From the NCBI RefSeq assembly GCF_009720145.1, contig NZ_CP046252.1, forward strand, positions 248,001 through 312,000: a stretch of 64,000 bases of DNA, given 5' to 3'. The translations under genes were made by a program, and so were the position numbers. Under the pieces are notes generated by a model. It made no database searches. It saw nothing but the letters and a program-made list of their open reading frames with translations, and had not been told where the DNA came from. This stretch comes from Sphingobium sp. CAP-1. Lineage in GTDB: Bacteria > Pseudomonadota > Alphaproteobacteria > Sphingomonadales > Sphingomonadaceae. This document shows, piece by piece, positions 18,421 through 25,982 of this stretch (its first letter is position 1; every line of letters starts with the position of its first letter).

Positions 18421-18756
18421 ATGACCGTCAAAATTGAACCTGTGCCGGAAAGCGTGCGCCTGCGTGTCAGCGGTGATATCGAAACCACGCTGGCCGTTCC
18501 CTATGAGGACGACGACCGCTTTCTGATTGGCCTCAGCGATGGGACACTGCTTCAGGGCGCTTATGACGATCAGCTTGAGTGCAAGTGGGAGGTCGCCCGC
18601 GACGGGGCTGGCATTGTAAGGCTCGAAGGCCGGAACATCATCGTGGACTGGCGGATGGAGTGGGTGACGGTGTCGGCCTATGATCCGAATGTGATTGAGC
18701 CGCCTCTGCCGCCAAGGTTGCCGCTCTTTCCTGACCTTGACCGTTGGGCGGCTTAG
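18421..18756 (+). CDS. Hypothetical protein
   Basis: A 111-residue protein, mostly beta by appearance, without signal or membrane segment. ATG 18421 has GGGAAAGGG upstream. The 3' end overlaps the 3' end of the leftward DUF6961-like gene by four bases. Such small proteins recur in sphingomonad mobile elements. Function unknown. Confidence 0.6.
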   Translation: MTVKIEPVPESVRLRVSGDIETTLAVPYEDDDRFLIGLSDGTLLQGAYDDQLECKWEVARDGAGIVRLEGRNIIVDWRMEWVTVSAYDPNVIEPPLPPRLPLFPDLDRWAA

Positions 18757-18941
18757 GCGTGATGCTGGTCGGCCATCAGTGCCTGTAAGCGTCTGGCGAC
18801 TTCCTGCCACATTGCAACGCCTTCAGCTTCGCCAGCCATTGCCAACGCGCCCAGCCGTTCCGCAACCTTCACCGGAGCATCCGGCCCGTGGCGGTTCAGC
18901 ATCATACCTGCGACGCCCCAAAGTTCCTGATCCCGTGTCAT
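18753..18941 (-). CDS. DUF6961-like small protein
   Basis: A 62-residue protein. The pattern MTRDQELWGVAGMML, then KVAERLGALAMAGEAEG and MWQEVARRLQAL, matches the short DUF6961-like proteins that I know from sphingomonads. It starts inside the stop of the upstream DUF5818-like gene (ATGA), so the two form an operon. No biochemical role is known. Confidence 0.7.
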   Translation of the reverse strand: MTRDQELWGVAGMMLNRHGPDAPVKVAERLGALAMAGEAEGVAMWQEVARRLQALMADQHHA

Positions 18942-19138
18942 GCGGGGCTGATGCGATCCACCGCGATCAGATCAAATCCATCGCGTGTGCCGCTAAGACG
19001 GACTCTGGTGCCGAACAGATGCCGATGCCGTTGCACTAGCTCCAGTCGCCATTCCCCGCCATCATCTACGCGCAGGACGGGATAGGGGGTGCCTTCCAGA
19101 AGCAAGCCCGTCAGATCGTGATGGGTGCCTCTGGGCAC
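18938..19138 (-). CDS. DUF5818-like small protein
   Basis: A 66-residue protein with the pattern GTHHDLTGLLLEG, then VLRVDDGGEWRLE and GTRDGFDLIAVDRI, which I associate with DUF5818 proteins of sphingomonads, usually next to DUF6961 as here. Probably a small beta-barrel. It starts directly after the S1/P1 nuclease gene, so all three leftward genes may be co-transcribed. Confidence 0.7.
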   Translation of the reverse strand: MPRGTHHDLTGLLLEGTPYPVLRVDDGGEWRLELVQRHRHLFGTRVRLSGTRDGFDLIAVDRISPA

Positions 19139-19139
19139 G

Positions 19140-19943
19140 TCACTTCCGCTTATCGTTGGGGCTGGCGAACACCCAGTTCAAATAGGCCGCGATCCGAACC
19201 CCGGCGCGCTTGAGGCGATCGTCCATTTCTGCCCGATGCTGATAAGCATAATCCCACGATAGGGCCGGGTTGGCAGGGTAGATCGCCTTGCGCAGGGCGA
19301 TGCTCTCTCGAACCCATGTCGAAGGATTGACGTCATTCCACGCGATTGTCTGCTGAGGTGTGATCGCCCTGGACAGCCATCCAGCATACTCGGAATAGGA
19401 CAGCGACCGTTGCTCGATCATGGCGGAGTCCCAGACGGAATGTAGATTGGTTGATCGGTTGAACCACGTCACCTTGAAGTCATTGCCGCCGCGATCATCG
19501 CCACCACCGGCATGAAGCGGCTGGTGCAAATCGCCGATGATGTGGACGATGAACCGGAGGGCTAGGCGCTTATCTTCAAGCGATGCTTTGGAATCGCGCA
19601 GCGTGGCGGTGAACAGGGGCAAGGCTGACATGGCATCACCTTCGGCTGGCGTGTCCGATGGGTTGTATTCGTCACCTTCGCGAACCGTGACGTAATGCCA
19701 AGGGCTGGCCTGCTTTTGCCAGTAAGGCGAAGGATCGGATTTCATGTCGTCCGGCCATGTCGCAGCTTCCGCCAAGTTCTCGACACCCAACAGCAGGTGC
19801 ACATTGGCGCGGGCAAGGCCGCTGAGATTCTCATCAGCGATCGCTCCGGTGATGCGATGACCGATTGGTCCCCATGCGTAGGCCGGGGAAGAAGCGCACA
19901 GGGCAAGGGCGGTGAAGATCGAAATACGCATGGGGGTCTGCAT
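19140..19943 (-). CDS. Exported S1/P1-type nuclease
   Basis: A 267-residue zinc nuclease that should degrade single-stranded DNA or RNA outside the cytoplasm. A signal peptide ends in SSPAYA, leaving W at the mature N-terminus; in S1/P1 enzymes the N-terminal Trp ligates zinc. Further ligand regions are visible: GPIGHRI, TWPDDMK, WHYV, HIIGDLHQPLHAG, GGND and NLHSVWD. Length is normal. An alternative ATG lies four codons in (19931). It could scavenge nucleotides or act on incoming DNA; its placement among mobile-element genes is unusual for a housekeeping enzyme. Confidence 0.9.
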   Translation of the reverse strand: MQTPMRISIFTALALCASSPAYAWGPIGHRITGAIADENLSGLARANVHLLLGVENLAEAATWPDDMKSDPSPYWQKQASPWHYVTVREGDEYNPSDTPAEGDAMSALPLFTATLRDSKASLEDKRLALRFIVHIIGDLHQPLHAGGGDDRGGNDFKVTWFNRSTNLHSVWDSAMIEQRSLSYSEYAGWLSRAITPQQTIAWNDVNPSTWVRESIALRKAIYPANPALSWDYAYQHRAEMDDRLKRAGVRIAAYLNWVFASPNDKRK

Positions 19944-20085
19944 ACAGCAACCGGCCGCCAGAACGAGCCTATTATTACAGGCTTATTCATTTGAAATCAT
20001 GTCAGCCAAGGTGCAACATCAGCATGCAAATGCTGCAATCCGATGGGGATCGGACAGGCGTTTGTGTTTTAACGGGGGTTACTTA

Positions 20086-20232
20086 ATGTTGAAATCTGTA
20101 TTTGCGGCGGCCGTTGTGGCTTCACCTGCGGCGGCTTCGTCTACAGCAATTCCCATTTCGCCAGCGGCTAATGCGTCAGTCACGAAGCTTGTGACGATGG
20201 TTGACCGATCGTTGGAAATCAAAATCCAGTAA
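20086..20232 (+). CDS. Possible small exported peptide
   Basis: A 48-residue frame with an N-terminal hydrophobic segment (MLKSVFAAAVVASPAAAS) resembling a signal peptide and a short mature part. ATG 20086 follows GGGGGTT at a fair distance. No family recognised. It lies 63 bp before the NTPase-HEPN gene and could be its leader or an unrelated small protein. Confidence 0.35.
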   Translation: MLKSVFAAAVVASPAAASSTAIPISPAANASVTKLVTMVDRSLEIKIQ

Positions 20233-20295
20233 GCTAGCGAGGCACCTGCCCCGGTTATTTCCTTCGAACAATACATTAAATTAGAGAGAACTGTC

Positions 20296-22359
20296 TTGGG
20301 AACGATTAAGCACGATGTTGTGGCTCACCATCTCAATAAATTCCCGAAAGAGAGAGAGTTGTTGGTGCCGTTCCTGACATGCTTCGACGTAACTTGGGGT
20401 GCGCGCTACCAGAACCTGAAAAATCAATTCTCAACATACTTCCTTTCACCAGAACAAACGGTGAAGGATCAGTTTGGCATCGATACCGAAGTTTTGTTGA
20501 TCATGTCGGATTTCTCTGAACTTCAACCTCGTACTATGCAGGCAATTGACACCTTCATGAAGTCGTTGCCCGCACTTGGACGCATCGATCCGACGACGAT
20601 CTTCCTAGTTAGCCCCGATCCCCGACTACGTGACTGGATAGCCTCCTATGTCGCATTGAATCCTCAATTCCGTGTTACTGTCGCATTATCTCATGGCGAA
20701 CTGAATGCCGGTAGGTCTGACTCGTATTTTATCCGTGCGTCAATGTCAGAACAATTATTCTCACGAGATCTGTTTAATGATCAATTGCCTCTCAGAAGTG
20801 ATACCTTCTTTTTTGGGCGTAACAAGATTGCCGCAGAATTTTCTACAGCAATTAAGACTTCCAATAACAAAGGACTATTTGGACTTCGCAAGACCGGCAA
20901 GACGTCGCTTTTATTCAAAGTCCGTCGTATGTCACAGGCCGATGGTGCAAAGGTTCTGTATTATGACTGCAAGGATCCGGCAATCCGCACAATCGGCTGG
21001 GTCGATTTCCTGGAGCAGATCATCCTCGATATGTATTACGCGTTCGGACGCAGGCCGAAAACCCAAGAAGGCCACGTTTCGCGACGTTTCAAAAATGCTG
21101 TGGGCGAACTGTGTGGTGAAGACAATCTTTGCATAATCTTTGACGAGATCGAATGGGTGTCGCCGGTCGCGGTGATAGACAAGCACTGGCATAAGGATTT
21201 CGTCCCGTTTTGGCAGACCATGTGGACCACACAGAGCGAACACCGGCAGATCAGCTTCATCATCGCAGGTGTGAACCCTACCGTTACTGAGATGGCGGAG
21301 GTGGATGGCGTGCAGAACCCGCTGTTCGGTATCATCGCTCCAAAATTCCTCACCGGTCTTGATGAGGGCGATGTTCGAACGATGCTGAACAAATTCGGTA
21401 AGCGGATGGGGCTGCGTTTCGATAATGATGCGATCAGTTACATGTTTAGGCGCTATGGCGGCCATCCCATGTTGACAAGGATGGCAGGGTCTTACGTTAA
21501 TGCCGCCCTGCGTGCGAAGGGCGATCGTCGTCCTGTCCGGGTGCTAACCGATCAACTTGTCGAAAGTGAGCCTGAGCGCGAGGCCGAGATTATGTACTAT
21601 TGTCCGCATATTGTTTCAGAACTAAACAAATTTTATCCCGACGAGTACGAAATGCTCGAATGGCTCGCGACCGGTAATGAGGCCGACTTTCACGAATTCG
21701 CGGCGAACAACGACTATGTCAGGCACTTGCGCGATTATGGACTGATCAATCCATCGAACGAAAAGGCAAAAATCCAGATTCCGGTTCTCGCTCGTTATAT
21801 TCTTGCAGAGCGACGCAAGGCAGACAAGGAAGCAGAAGAGTTCTATGTTGTACCAACCGGGAGCCGGGAACGTTGGTTACGAAATCGACTAGATCGCATA
21901 GGCACTGATATCCGACGCCTCGACAAAATGGGCGTCGCTAAGGGGAAAGTTGCGCTTTACGGGCAGAATGGATTCCCCGAAGCGGAAAAGCTATTCGCCG
22001 TTAAGGCTGTTGACGACCAGCCGTCTCTCGAAACATTCCTGAACACTTTCAACCGTTGCTTAGTTGAGCCGATTGAAAGTATGGGCAAGAGCCTGACACT
22101 ACGAGATTATTTCTGGAATGAGGTGAAGGCGGCTTACCCAGATCTTTGGGATGCCTTGCTCCGCATCAAGGTCTATCGCAACGAAGCTATGCATATCGAT
22201 CTTACCGCACGTGTGACGCAGCAACTCTCCGAAATGAAAGCCAAAGACTTCATGGGGCGCCCTCCTGCATCCTTCGTAGACTATCATTTTATGGTGCAAC
22301 AGAAGGTGCTAGACGGCCTTTTTGTACATATCATGATCGAGATGGATCGTCTCATGTAG
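20296..22359 (+). CDS. P-loop NTPase with C-terminal HEPN-type motif; candidate defence protein
   Basis: A 687-residue protein. Residues 1-170 form a domain I do not recognise. An AAA/STAND-like NTPase follows: Walker A GLRKTGKTS at 196-204 and Walker B LCIIFDEIEW with D283-E284. A winged-helix-like part lies near 400-500. The C-terminus has YRNEAMH, an RNxxxH motif (R628, H633) typical of HEPN ribonucleases. The first usable codon is TTG at 20296 after AGAGA; the first in-frame ATG is at residue 70, too late. The gene is AT-richer than its flanks and stands alone at an element edge. Inference: ATP-dependent sensor with an RNase effector. It could instead be a non-nucleolytic HEPN regulator. 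Confidence 0.7.
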   Translation: MGTIKHDVVAHHLNKFPKERELLVPFLTCFDVTWGARYQNLKNQFSTYFLSPEQTVKDQFGIDTEVLLIMSDFSELQPRTMQAIDTFMKSLPALGRIDPTTIFLVSPDPRLRDWIASYVALNPQFRVTVALSHGELNAGRSDSYFIRASMSEQLFSRDLFNDQLPLRSDTFFFGRNKIAAEFSTAIKTSNNKGLFGLRKTGKTSLLFKVRRMSQADGAKVLYYDCKDPAIRTIGWVDFLEQIILDMYYAFGRRPKTQEGHVSRRFKNAVGELCGEDNLCIIFDEIEWVSPVAVIDKHWHKDFVPFWQTMWTTQSEHRQISFIIAGVNPTVTEMAEVDGVQNPLFGIIAPKFLTGLDEGDVRTMLNKFGKRMGLRFDNDAISYMFRRYGGHPMLTRMAGSYVNAALRAKGDRRPVRVLTDQLVESEPEREAEIMYYCPHIVSELNKFYPDEYEMLEWLATGNEADFHEFAANNDYVRHLRDYGLINPSNEKAKIQIPVLARYILAERRKADKEAEEFYVVPTGSRERWLRNRLDRIGTDIRRLDKMGVAKGKVALYGQNGFPEAEKLFAVKAVDDQPSLETFLNTFNRCLVEPIESMGKSLTLRDYFWNEVKAAYPDLWDALLRIKVYRNEAMHIDLTARVTQQLSEMKAKDFMGRPPASFVDYHFMVQQKVLDGLFVHIMIEMDRLM

Positions 22360-22664
22360 GGAAGAGCGCGATGGGGGGATAGTCGGCACGCGTTGTTGCG
22401 AACTCCTTAAATGCTGGGGATGCTTGCTTTAACTGGAGCAGAACAAAGGCTTTTGATGTCGTATCCCCCCCATTGCAACCAAACATCCGGGTATAGCGCG
22501 GGTCGTATTTGAAATCGCTTCCTAGCAAAGTGCTTTAAAAAGGAAGCTGTCCAAATCGGACCATCCGCGCAAGTGGGTCTGGCGTGGGGTGCGGTGAAAT
22601 TACCACCCCAAATCGCCTAAAATCTGGCGGAAAACCTGGCTTTCTTGCCACCCCTTCAGTCGCC
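22360..22664. other. Intergenic region at an element boundary
   Basis: No gene supported. A leftward frame across 22535-22720 reads into the tRNA fragment and is a typical artefact of tRNA-derived sequence. No tRNA 5' half lies here, which shows that the following tRNA-like sequence is a fragment. Confidence 0.45.
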
Positions 22665-22709
22665 TTCGTAATGATGGGGTCACGTGTTCGAGTCACGTAA
22701 GCGGCACCA
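22665..22709 (+). other. tRNA-Thr(CGT) 3' fragment, probable attachment-site scar
   Basis: Reading rightwards: anticodon-loop sequence TTCGTAA (22665-22671) with anticodon CGT, TGATG as 3' anticodon stem, variable loop GGGTC, T-arm ACGTG-TTCGAGT-CACGT with a perfect 5-bp stem, then AAGCGGC, discriminator A and CCA. The matching 5' half is absent to the left. This is the pattern left at the far side when an element integrates into a tRNA 3' end. The serine recombinase gene reads into it from the right. Confidence 0.8.
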
Positions 22710-24359
22710 TTTCGGTCCAAAAGCCCGAGTCCCTAGCACCGCCGCCTCTACGCCAGAGGCGGCGGTGAGGGTCCGCAGCAACTCGGTGCGCGTGCCGCGG
22801 ATTCGCACGTCCGTCTTGCTATGGACCTCGACCCGCTGTGCAACCGCTCGAATATGATTCCGCGCATAGGAGCCATCATCGTGGCGGAGCTTGTGCTTCG
22901 CCGCCGACGCGAACGCATGAAGGCTCTCGACCGTGATCTCCGGGCTGATCCGCTCGATGTGCGCGACCGCGCGCTCGGCATCGCCTCTGGCCTGATCGCG
23001 GAGAACAGTCAGCTCCGCGATCCGCGCCTTGAGCGATGAATCGCCCAAATCGACCAGCCCGTTCTCGATCGCCTCATAGAGCCGGGAGAGTTTGGTGTCC
23101 GCCTCCGTCGCCCGCCGTTCCATTTCGGCGACGTGCTGGCGGCGCTCTGTCACCCAATCTTCCCGCCGCGCGATAAGCTGGTCCATCAGCACTTCGAGCC
23201 GCGCGGGATCGAGCAGTCGCTTTTCCAGATGGTCGATCACCGCCTCGTTCAGCCGGTCCATCGGGAGCGAGACGCCGGGGCAACCTGTTTTCCCCTTCGT
23301 GGCCTTGGTCGCGCAGGTGTAATAGCGATACTCCTGACCGCTGCGGCTGGTGCCGGTGCGTAGCGTCATGGCCCCGCCGCAGCAGGCGCAGAAGCAGATG
23401 CCGGTCAGCAGCGTCGATCCGCCCACCGCGCGGGGCGGCATCATCTTCGGGCTGCGCGCTTTCAGGGACCGCTGAACGGCCTCGAACTCCGCCACCGAGA
23501 CGATCGGCGGCACTTCCATGATAGCGTGTTCACCCTCGGGTTTCCGGCGCTTCTTCTTGACGTCATAGGTGTTGAAACGATGCTGGCCGATGTAGGTCGT
23601 CCGCGTGAGCACCTGATGCACCGTACCTTTGCCCCAGCGCCCGCCATAGCGCGTGCGGATATTGTTGTCGTTGAGCCAGCATGTGATCGCCATGACGCCC
23701 ATCGGCCCGGAGCCATCGGCGCCCTCCAGCGCCAGACGGAAAATCCGGCGCACCGTCTCGACATGGATCGGGTCGATCTCCAGCTTCTTCTTGGTCTTCG
23801 TGCCGCGCTGCTCGGCATCAACCACGCGATAGCCGATCGGCGGACGCGCGCCGTTCCAGAAACCCTGGCGGGCATTCTCGTTCATCGCCCGCAGCGTATG
23901 CTTGGCGGTCTCCTTCGACTGATATTCGTCGAACAGCGTCATGATCCTGCGCATCATCTCGCTTGCCGGATCATCGCCGAGCACCTGCGTGATCGAGACA
24001 ACCCTGACACCATTCTTGGCCAGCTTGCGCAGGTAGAATTCGAACTGGAACTGGTCGCGGAAGAAGCGCGAGAAGCTGTGAACAACGACCGTGTCGAACA
24101 CCGGAGGCTTTTCCAGCGCCGCATCGATCATTTCCTGAAAGGCGGGCCGGCGATCGTCGGTGCCGGAGACGCCGGGCTCTACGAACTCGGCGGCGACCTC
24201 CCAGCCTTGTGAGAGGCAATAGCTTTCAAGCTGCCGGCGCTGGTCAGGGATCGAAAGGTCATGGTCCGCCTGACGGGGAGTCGAAACACGAAGGTAGAGT
24301 GCGGCGCGGGCCATCGCCACGACAGGCGCGCCCTCTTGCTCAAGCGCAGTGACTGTCAT
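22680..24359 (-). CDS. Large serine site-specific recombinase
   Basis: A 559-residue recombinase with a resolvase catalytic domain (nucleophile S26 in LYLRVSTPRQ, then VVVHSFSRFFRD), a Recombinase domain (GFWNGARPPIGYRVV), a zinc ribbon (CFCACCGGAMTL, then YTCATK...GCPG) and a C-terminal coiled coil near 410-450. This is the layout of large serine integrases. The gene ends inside the tRNA-Thr fragment and its last residues (WCRLRDSNT) are encoded by tRNA sequence, so it sits exactly at an element end and is the best candidate for the ICE integrase. An internal ATG at residue 16 is an alternative start. Confidence 0.92.
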   Translation of the reverse strand: MTVTALEQEGAPVVAMARAALYLRVSTPRQADHDLSIPDQRRQLESYCLSQGWEVAAEFVEPGVSGTDDRRPAFQEMIDAALEKPPVFDTVVVHSFSRFFRDQFQFEFYLRKLAKNGVRVVSITQVLGDDPASEMMRRIMTLFDEYQSKETAKHTLRAMNENARQGFWNGARPPIGYRVVDAEQRGTKTKKKLEIDPIHVETVRRIFRLALEGADGSGPMGVMAITCWLNDNNIRTRYGGRWGKGTVHQVLTRTTYIGQHRFNTYDVKKKRRKPEGEHAIMEVPPIVSVAEFEAVQRSLKARSPKMMPPRAVGGSTLLTGICFCACCGGAMTLRTGTSRSGQEYRYYTCATKATKGKTGCPGVSLPMDRLNEAVIDHLEKRLLDPARLEVLMDQLIARREDWVTERRQHVAEMERRATEADTKLSRLYEAIENGLVDLGDSSLKARIAELTVLRDQARGDAERAVAHIERISPEITVESLHAFASAAKHKLRHDDGSYARNHIRAVAQRVEVHSKTDVRIRGTRTELLRTLTAASGVEAAVLGTRAFGPKWCRLRDSNT

Positions 24360-24377
24360 GACGCGATACTCCTCGGT

Positions 24378-24626
24378 TCACGGCAGCGGACCGAACAGCG
24401 CATCCAATTCCTCGCGGAGATGACCTTCGATGACCCGCAGTTCGGCGTCGCCAATAGGGACTTGCTCGGGCCAATCATCGGTGACGACGATCTCATCGCC
24501 TTTGGCTGCCCCCAAACTCTTGGACACGCGCCGCTTCGCTTGCGGCTGCAAATAGTCGTGGAGGTCATCGAGACCTTCCGACCATCCGCGTGGCGCGCGG
24601 AACCGGCGTTTGCGAGAAAGTACCAT
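24378..24626 (-). CDS. Small protein upstream of the serine recombinase
   Basis: An 82-residue basic-then-acidic protein (MVLSRKRRFRAPRGW at the start, ELRVIEGHLREELDALFGPLP at the end). The segment QAKRRVSKSLGAAKGDEIVV is also distinctive. The frame is open further upstream and a GTG start is possible, so the N-terminus is uncertain. It ends 18 bp before the recombinase start and is probably co-transcribed with it, suggesting a directionality or accessory factor, but I recognise no family. Confidence 0.5.
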   Translation of the reverse strand: MVLSRKRRFRAPRGWSEGLDDLHDYLQPQAKRRVSKSLGAAKGDEIVVTDDWPEQVPIGDAELRVIEGHLREELDALFGPLP

Positions 24627-24738
24627 CCGCGAAAGCTGCCAATCAACAGCCGCTCTCGCAAACAACGTATCCAAGCGAAGCGCAGATAGGGGCGAAGGGC
24701 GGCGCACGGCATCATCGCGTTCCGTGCGGCCAAGCTCA

Positions 24739-25032
24739 TCAATCGTCCGACTCGAAACTGCGCTCCTCGCGACAATGCCAGAGGCGCAGGATGAAAATCG
24801 TCGCGTCCGCGATCTCGTAGCGCAGCTCGTAATTGCCGACGATGATGCGCCTGACCTCGCGCGGCGAATAGGCGTCCAGCTTCTCGCCAATCCGGGGATA
24901 TTCGAGCAACCGATCCGGCGCGCGCGCGAGCTGCTGTACGACCCGCGCCGCTGCCTCGGGGGCGACAGGTCGCAGATGCTCGTGCAGCCGCACGAGATCT
25001 AACGATGCCTTGCCGGTCCACTTGATTCTCAT
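24739..25032 (-). CDS. parE: RelE/ParE-family toxin
   Basis: A 97-residue protein with the ParE toxin pattern: an N-terminal strand and helix (IKWTGKASLDLVRLHEHLRP), YPRIGEKLD, VRRIIVGNYELRYEI and a final ILRLWHCREER. ParE toxins poison gyrase; RelE relatives cut mRNA; sequence alone leans to ParE. Its start overlaps the antitoxin stop by four bases. It should stabilise the element during vegetative growth. Confidence 0.88.
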   Translation of the reverse strand: MRIKWTGKASLDLVRLHEHLRPVAPEAAARVVQQLARAPDRLLEYPRIGEKLDAYSPREVRRIIVGNYELRYEIADATIFILRLWHCREERSFESDD

Positions 25033-25298
25033 GCCGAGGGCGGCGGAAGCGGGGTGTCCGTTCCGAGGCTGTCAGCCCACGCCTGAATCGCCTGATGGTC
25101 GATCACCCGTCCGGCATCGACGTCATCAAGGGCTTCGAGCGTCATCCGGTGACGTTCCTCTTCCTGATCGACCCACGCCGCCAGTGCCTGCTTCATCACC
25201 CAGCCGCGCGAGCGTTCCAGTCGCGAGGCCATCGCTTCAACCTTTTCCGCGAGCCCCAAGGGGACGTGAGCGGTCAATACCTTCGTCTCGATCGCCAT
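25029..25298 (-). CDS. parD: Ribbon-helix-helix antitoxin
   Basis: An 89-residue protein with an RHH DNA-binding N-terminus (TKVLTAHVPLGLAEKVEAMA, then RSRGWVMKQALAAWV) and an acidic C-terminal tail that should bind the ParE toxin. ATG 25298 has AGGTG upstream; an in-frame GTG at 25307 is less likely. It is the first gene of a four-gene leftward set with toxin, small protein and recombinase. A palindrome 22 bp upstream probably serves autoregulation. Confidence 0.85.
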   Translation of the reverse strand: MAIETKVLTAHVPLGLAEKVEAMASRLERSRGWVMKQALAAWVDQEEERHRMTLEALDDVDAGRVIDHQAIQAWADSLGTDTPLPPPSA

Positions 25299-25319
25299 GT
25301 TTATCACCTGCTATCAGTC

Positions 25320-25336
25320 CGATTAAAATATAATCG
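25320..25336 (-). promoter_or_regulatory. Probable operator of the toxin-antitoxin operon
   Basis: Inverted repeat CGATTA-AAATA-TAATCG in an AT-rich island just upstream of the antitoxin start, where RHH antitoxins usually bind. Confidence 0.5.
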
Positions 25337-25982
25337 AAATCGGGTGAAAAGGCAAATTGAGCAAGAGGATTTGGCGCCTCCCTGCGGGACCGCCGCTCTA
25401 TCTCCGCTGCGCTCCGACCGAGCCGCTGACGGGTCTCGTCCGTGCCGGTGACGATCAGCATGGCGGGTTGGCGCTGACGCGCCGGGCGGAACGCGGATTC
25501 AATTGAGCGCACTCTGCGGCGTCTATCGAAACCGACAGGGTTCGCGCGTTGCTTTGGCCGCGTTGCACTCTTGCTCTGGCCGGAGGGCACGGCGACGGCT
25601 GGCCCCCAGGTCCGCGCGCACGCCGCCGCGCCGGCCGGTCGCCGCAAGGGTGCGGCATTGATGGCGCCGCTGAGCGGCGCGGTCGCTGGGGCTCCGCCCT
25701 CATCGGCGGACCCGCTGGCGGGTCCGGCTTCCTTCCTGTTGCGGAGATCGGACCAGGGCTGCGCCGGTCCGATCGCGTTGCTGTGTCGTTGCACTCCCGC
25801 GATGGGGTGGGCGTCGCTTCCCTTTAGGCCCGCCGCGCCGGGCCGCAACGCGCGCGGGGCGCGCTTACCTCCTCTGCGTTCCGGTCCTCACGGATGCTGC
25901 CCGGCTCCGCCGGCAGGCCTGCCGGTCGCTTCTTCGCCGCCCACCCCATTCCGGGGTGAATGTGGTTTTTAGGAGAAGTGTG
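25337..25982. other. Long GC-rich leader upstream of the ParB-like gene
   Basis: About 650 bp without a supported gene. It contains many short inverted repeats, for example around 25706-25725 and the palindrome GCCGGCAGGCCTGCCGG near 25910-25926, and ends in a strong AGGAG ribosome site at 25971. Similar GC-rich leaders precede the DUF736 and DUF932 genes. It may hold a promoter, a centromere-like site for ParB, or structured leader RNA. Confidence 0.4.

Noticed and set aside
22535..22720. A 61-residue leftward frame with VTRTRDPIITK
   Set aside because: It is antisense to the tRNA fragment and its flank; this type of peptide is a common artefact of tRNA sequence.
24356..25021. A 221-residue leftward frame overlapping the toxin gene
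   Set aside because: It runs antiparallel in phase to the ParE gene and the small gene and has arginine-rich, low-quality composition; the shorter genes explain the region.
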